DNA of 64,000 bases from Meghimatium bilineatum (Eukaryota > Mollusca > Gastropoda > Stylommatophora > Philomycidae), in contig CM067306.1 in NCBI GenBank assembly GCA_034231615.1, positions 36,872,071-36,936,070 on the forward strand, in the 5' to 3' direction. Each line of letters starts with the position of its first letter. The first letter of the stretch is position 1. The notes under the pieces were generated by a model. It did no database searches. It saw only the letters and a program-made list of their open reading frames with translations, and was not told where the DNA came from. The translations under genes and the position numbers were made by a program. Shown here in pieces: positions 59,451 through 64,000 of the stretch.

Positions 59451-60538
59451 GTGCATATTGCTTTCAAAAAAACGTTTTTATAAATAGTAGAACTGGGAAT
59501 AGTTACATAAAATCACTCAAAATAAATGAGAGTTGTTTATTATATTATATTACCACATGATCAGATCAAAATATTTGTGTTCTTATGATTTATTAATAAA
59601 TTTGCACATATTAATACATTTCACATGTATTACATCCCCTTATCTGATAGTATCTGCGGGGTTATGACCCTTAATGAATAATGGGAATTCCACTCTCTAT
59701 AGCCCTGCTATCCTAGACAGAGCCTCAAAATATATTTCACAAAATTATTTTTCCATACAGAGCCTCAGTTTTTATCCTATTTTTGCATTGCAATCACGTT
59801 TTTATGTTTTTAAAACGTCAAGTTCCAAAAAGAGTCATGTTTTTATGTTGTGAGTTTAATTCAAGTACAATTAGTTTTCTCAAAAACAAAACACTTGACA
59901 TTTGTTTGGACAATCATTCAATCATGACTATTACATTTGTGTTTGTAAAGTGTCTTTTGCTAGGTCATATCGACTTACTGTACCGTGTCTCTCGTCAAAT
60001 ACAGTCACGTGAACTCATTCTTCTAAATGACTTTACTTGACGTTGATTTGTCATTGGCTGTCGACACAATGTATACAAAATTGACCAATTAAAATCACTG
60101 TAATGGTTAAATAATGTGACTTCAGGTGGATTATTTTCAAATAGTCCACACAACTAATTGAGAGACAAGATTATACAGTGTAGTAAACAATGTGTAATGG
60201 GGAATTTTTGATACCACATCGGTATATTCCGGTCATTTCTATTTGTACTGTGTCTTTCAGCAGACATGGGTTACATGCGATCTGTTGCATTCTTTATCTT
60301 TATAATAACTAATTAACCCAGTATTCTGGTTTTCACACTTTTCTTTTATTAATATATGATATGCAAGTTGTTTGGGAAAATTAGCGGTATATTGTCCTGA
60401 ATGATAGATGCACAAAATAACCACCATTTAACACGTATTGTGTTTAGGCAAGTGCCACCAACTCGTTCCGTCAAAAGCACTAGACAACACAAATTGTTTT
60501 TAAAAAGTCACACACCATTAGTTGTTTTTTTTAAATCT
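59451..60538. other. A/T-rich DNA without recognised features
   Basis: About 1.1 kb with no repeat family or coding signal I can name. Confidence 0.45.
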
Positions 60539-60795
60539 CGAGAGGGAACAAGGAATAGCAATACTGTTTGCCTTCCATGTATATTTTAAGAAGCGACTAA
60601 GGAGGTTATATGGTGGAGTTGGCTGCCCCCTCCTATATCAAAATGATCCAGTGCCATTATAAGTCGAATGTGTTAAGTCAAAAGCGAAGATCTCGCATCA
60701 ATGTTGTGAACAATGACAAAACGCATTACGAACTACACCCTGCTATTCTGCAGGACTTTGAGAAAAAACGCAGAAACTCAATTATCCAGAGTGAG
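60539..60795 (+). mobile_element. Repeat A, plus-strand copy
   Basis: GAGAGGGAACAAGGAATAGC, CTAAGGAGGTTATATGGTGG, AGTTGGCTGCCCCCTCCTAT, GTGCCATTATAAGTCGAATG, AACAATGACAAAACGCATTA, GAACTACACCCTGCTATTCT, GCAGGACTTTGAGAAAAAAC: full order of A, without a clear GAA tail. Confidence 0.75.
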
Positions 60796-61338
60796 AACTA
60801 AGATGGAAAACATCTATGTCTTGTTGACCAGATCTCAATGTCCTTTTTATCTCCTGTTACCAGGGTTGATCACATCATGCGTAATATCACTCCCTTAATA
60901 TCCACTTGTGCTTTACTTCTTTCTCTCCCACTTTCATCATCCCTTGCTTCCCATTTCGTCATATTTGTGTTTCTATTCATTGTTAGTCAGCTATCATTTG
61001 TCCTGATGATGGTTTATTTTTCAAAACGTCGTATGTCTTTGCGCCTATTCGCTAGTATGTCGTGCGTATACATATTGATAACATTTGTATCTAAATCCGT
61101 TTTTCCTTATATTGCACTGTGTTGTCCCAGCCCTCGTATTTCCAGCCGATGTGTTGTTCCCGGCACTAGAGATTAATTCCTATAGACCAGAAAAAAGCTT
61201 GTCATCTTTCCTCAAGGATTATAACTATCGTATATCTTATGCATCGCATAATTCTTTTCCCTTCTTCCTCGTTTTCCAGCAGGTCAGATGCTGATATGGA
61301 TTCCATCAAAGAACTGAACTGTTCAAAGAACAGCTCCA
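60796..61338. other. No gene recognised; one weak ribozyme-like motif
   Basis: Holds a hydrophobic 112-codon frame (60838-61176) without family resemblance, and the motif CTGATGA ... AAAACGTC at 61003-61030, which loosely recalls a hammerhead core. Neither is convincing. Confidence 0.35.
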
Positions 61339-61537
61339 GTGCAGCAGTTAGACAGTGCAGCAGTTAGACAGTGCATCAGTTAGACAGTGCAATAGTTAGA
61401 CAGTGCAGCAGTTAGACAGTGCAGCAGTTAGACAGTGCAATAGTTAGACAGTGCAGCAGTTAGACAGTGCAGCAGTTAGACAGTGCAATAGTTAGACAGT
61501 GCAGCAGTTAGACAGTGCAGCAGTTAGACAGTGCAGT
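61339..61537 (+). repeat. 16-bp minisatellite (CAGCAGTTAGACAGTG), ~12 copies
   Basis: Units CAGCAGTTAGACAGTG and the variant CAATAGTTAGACAGTG. Most of the array shows a three-unit pattern (one CAATAG unit followed by two CAGCAG units), that is a 48-bp higher-order unit. Confidence 0.95.
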
Positions 61538-61778
61538 AGAGCTTTCCGCCAGAGCTGTTTCAGATAGCCATCGTTTCCCCTTTGTGCTGTGATATAGTGG
61601 GCAGTTTTGTAAAAGAATAGAAGCATTCAAAAACATATTTTTATGTCGCAGATCTGGAAGAATCTGCGCCATAGTTTCATTTTTTGGTGAAATTACCCCC
61701 CTCCCTTCAAATATATAGCCCCAAACGTAAACCTAATTACATTTTGAGAACCACTGATCTTTATCTGCTTCCTCTTTT
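61538..61778. other. No recognised feature
   Basis: Short stretch between a minisatellite and a repeat A copy; nothing supported. Confidence 0.4.
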
Positions 61779-62010
61779 TATGCGTTCGTCCTCAAACTCC
61801 TGTATGTTATCAGGATGTAATCCGGAGAATGGAATGTGGTATGTCATAATTTACATCGTGGTTGCGATATCTGTGCCTTTCGATCTGACACACCCTATTC
61901 AGCATGACTTCGGGATAACATGATCCTCTATTGAATAGGAGAGCCAACTCAACCTCCCAAAACCTTCTTAGTCACATTTTACGATGTGCATGGTAGACAA
62001 CAATAACAGT
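61779..62010 (-). mobile_element. Repeat A, minus-strand copy
   Basis: CGTTCGTCCTCAAACTCCTG, TATCAGGATGTAATCCGGAG, TCTGTGCCTTTCGATCTGAC, GAGAGCCAACTCAACCTCCC, AAAACCTTCTTAGTCACATT: family A in minus orientation, about full length but lacking the first bases. Confidence 0.75.
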
Positions 62011-62634
62011 ACCACTAACTTTGCTTGATTTTTCCACACCACATTGGCACCACTGATCAAAACCGCATAGCACAGTCCACACCACGCATTGTTTGTGTTT
62101 TGGTTTTTCTTACTGGTCCTAATGTTGACATCTTAAGAGCAATCTTACTTTCGTGAACTGTGTTCACGAGATAGAAATAGGGCTCTGTTTACTGGAAGAA
62201 AACTTGACTAATGTGTCTTAGATAGTCACACTGACTAAACATAATGCTTCATTAATGAAATATAATTTAGTCACAGTAAACAGGGAACTTGCCACTTTAT
62301 AGAAGGTGGTTTTCACTTTATAGAAGGTGGTTTTACGTTTGCAATGAAGGGGAGATAATATACACAGTTGTCAACAGATTTGTTTTAATTAATTATTATG
62401 TCACACCAAAGTTGAGAAATCTACTCCTGATGTACTTTCACTTTAAATTTGCATTTACCAATTAGTGTATTATTTTTTTTATTGTATGCATCTGTCTAAA
62501 ATATTTTTACTAATTATTGTTTCCTATATACAAAAACGAGAAATTTGGATGAGATCCCCTTGTTCTATCAATTTTAAAAAAACCATAGTGTTACTGTTTC
62601 ATTGTTACAGTTACTCTTACTGCAATTACTGTTA
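62011..62634. other. No gene; one 22-bp duplication
   Basis: CACTTTATAGAAGGTGGTTT occurs twice in tandem at about 62292-62335. Otherwise A/T-rich DNA without recognised features. Confidence 0.5.
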
Positions 62635-63105
62635 CTTATTGAAGCACCTGCCATCTGATGTTAATATGGTGCCAAGATACTTGACTTTATCCCCATGATT
62701 TAATGTTGAATCATAGATAGTAATGCTGTATTCTGGCGGTGTGTATTTCTTGAAACAGCCATTACTTCTGATTCTTCTGGTTTAGACTGAGAGTTTTGTT
62801 TTCACTTTTTTTACAACCATGTCTAACAAGGTTTAAATTTCTTGTTCTCTCCCTGCAATCAGAACTGTATCGTCAGCATATCTTAGATTATTCAGATTTT
62901 GTAACCTCCAACTGCTGTTCCTAGCATGTTTTCTAAGTCTCACATAATATCCTCTGTATACAGAAAGAAAAGATCTGGTGACATTACACATCCTTGTCTG
63001 ATGCCCATCTTTATCTTTTGAAATTCTCCTACATTACCGTCAACCCTCGACACAGCTGTTTGTTTCCAATACGTTTCTTACTACTATCTTTAGATCTTTT
63101 CCATC
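62635..63105 (-). mobile_element. LINE reverse-transcriptase palm fragment, minus strand
   Basis: Minus-strand reading gives GEFQKIKMGIRQGCVMSPDL followed by FFLYTEDIM (RT motif with G-x-RQG-C-x-SP at about 62972-63006), then NLRYADDTVLIAG with an intact YADD catalytic box at 62869-62880, and later VKYLGTILTSDGRC near 62645-62690. Order and spacing are those of LINE RT. Several stops and frame changes separate these motifs, so it is dead. Confidence 0.9.
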
Positions 63106-63149
63106 AACATAGCTGTCATCTTATTTTTACATACAGTCATATGTAATAG

Positions 63150-64000
63150 AATTTATATGCGTATTCTTATTCAACTTCTGATTTATGACACAACAGAGAA
63201 TGAACAACGTAAAAACAAACTCAGTAAACTGCTTTTCGCTGCCGATAAAAACATCATATATGATGACGAAGAAAAACTGCAAACTCACATCAACTCACTA
63301 TCAAGAATATGCAATAAATACAACAAGCGAATCAATAGACAAAAAGCAGAAACTATGCAAATAACGAGATCAACAGAGCATTTAAACATTCAAATAGAGA
63401 ACACAAAAATAATACAAGTCAAAGAGTTCAAGCACCTACGAAGTATCTTCACAGAAGACGGACGAGTCAATTGAGAGATAGAAACAAGATGTCAAAATGA
63501 AAATATTGTGATATACCAGATGTCACTTTTGCTAAAGCACCCAAAAAACAACATGGAAGTAAAGAAACTCATAAGTAAGATCATCTTTGTGTCAACATTA
63601 TGCTACCAATGCCAGACTTGGCAACTAACACCTATACATAAGTAAGATCTTCTTTGTGCCAAACTATGCTACCAATGCCAGACTTGGCAACTAACACCTA
63701 TACATAAGTAAGAGCATCTTTGTGCCAACACTATGCTACCAATGTCAGACTTGGCAACTAACACCTATACATAAGTAAGAGCATCTTTGTGCCAACACTA
63801 TGCTACCAATGTCAGACTGGCAACTAACACCTACACATAAGAGAAAGATCGAAACATGCGAAATGTCTAAGTTAGGCTATTTGAGTCATCAGATTCGACA
63901 AGTTGCGCAATTAGAACATCAGACGGATACTAAGTATAACATAGTGCATCAAGTATATAGAGAAACAACAGATACAATTGTTTTGACGTCTTATGAGGAT
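63150..64000 (+). mobile_element. LINE reverse-transcriptase fragment, plus strand, runs off right edge
   Basis: The frame 63157-63474 reads NKLSKLLFAADKNIIYDDEE, KLQTHINSLSRICNKYNKRI, ETMQITRSTEHLNIQIENTK and VKEFKHLRSIFTEDGRVN. The catalytic F-A-D-D box is F-A-A-D here, so the first Asp is lost. A TGA follows RVN where an Arg codon is usual (CGA to TGA fits CpG decay), and the frame continues EIETRCQNENIVIYQMSLLL, then TLCYQCQTWQLTPIHK. A 67-bp tandem expansion (63571-63836) lies in the last part, then KRKIETCEMSKLGYLSHQIR. It is a different lineage from 62635-63105, which it faces on the opposite strand 45 bp away. Confidence 0.9.
63571..63836 (+). repeat. 67-bp tandem repeat inside a LINE, 4 copies
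   Basis: ATAAGTAAGA starts units at 63571, 63638, 63704 and 63771; each holds CTATGCTACCAATGCCAGAC and TTGGCAACTAACACCTA. The unit is a piece of the LINE ORF itself (CYQCQTWQLTPIHK codons), so the expansion happened after the insertion or in the source element. Confidence 0.95.

Noticed and set aside
60838-61294. Hydrophobic 112-codon frame as a membrane protein
   Set aside because: T/C-rich DNA translates to hydrophobic residues by composition; no start context, splice sites or family resemblance.

Overview
The window is eukaryotic and most likely from an invertebrate animal. It has spliced exons, several families of LINE and SINE fragments with target-site duplications, and a very large satellite array. 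There are no operons, rRNA or phage genes. The SINE and LINE mix and the collagen-modifying gene fit a lophotrochozoan such as a mollusc, but that placement is a guess; nothing here fixes the species.

Positions 1-36796 are one uninterrupted satellite array with a ~70-bp A/T-rich monomer, about 520 copies, running off the left edge. Monomer variants are ordered into higher-order blocks. Multi-kilobase blocks are themselves duplicated: a tandem pair of ~7.3 kb at about 19.7-34.3 kb, a ~3.6-kb block repeated 22.13 kb apart, and a 4.13-kb repeat near the left end. Positions 36797-38050 are a very A/T-rich degraded stretch that received a 5'-truncated LINE with a 12-bp target-site duplication.

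The only host gene I can support is on the + strand: the last two coding exons (38905-39107 and 43949-44216) of a procollagen galactosyltransferase (COLGALT, GT25 family). The splice phases match and the C terminus is a KDEL-like KDEF. The first exon is one base short of keeping frame. No earlier exon is visible in the window, so if the gene is intact the satellite lies inside its preceding intron.

The rest (39-64 kb) is gene-poor and built from interspersed repeats. Two short retroposon families, called A and B here, share a 3' half ending in GAA repeats. A ~1-kb family (C) occurs three times. There is one tRNA-derived SINE, at least nine LINE fragments on both strands, and more than a dozen minisatellites (16- to 67-bp units), several of which clearly grew out of the interspersed repeats. 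Most long reading frames in the window are products of tandem repeats whose unit is a multiple of three, not genes. A CpG-rich island at about 58985-59450 is the one unexplained non-repetitive feature on the right side.
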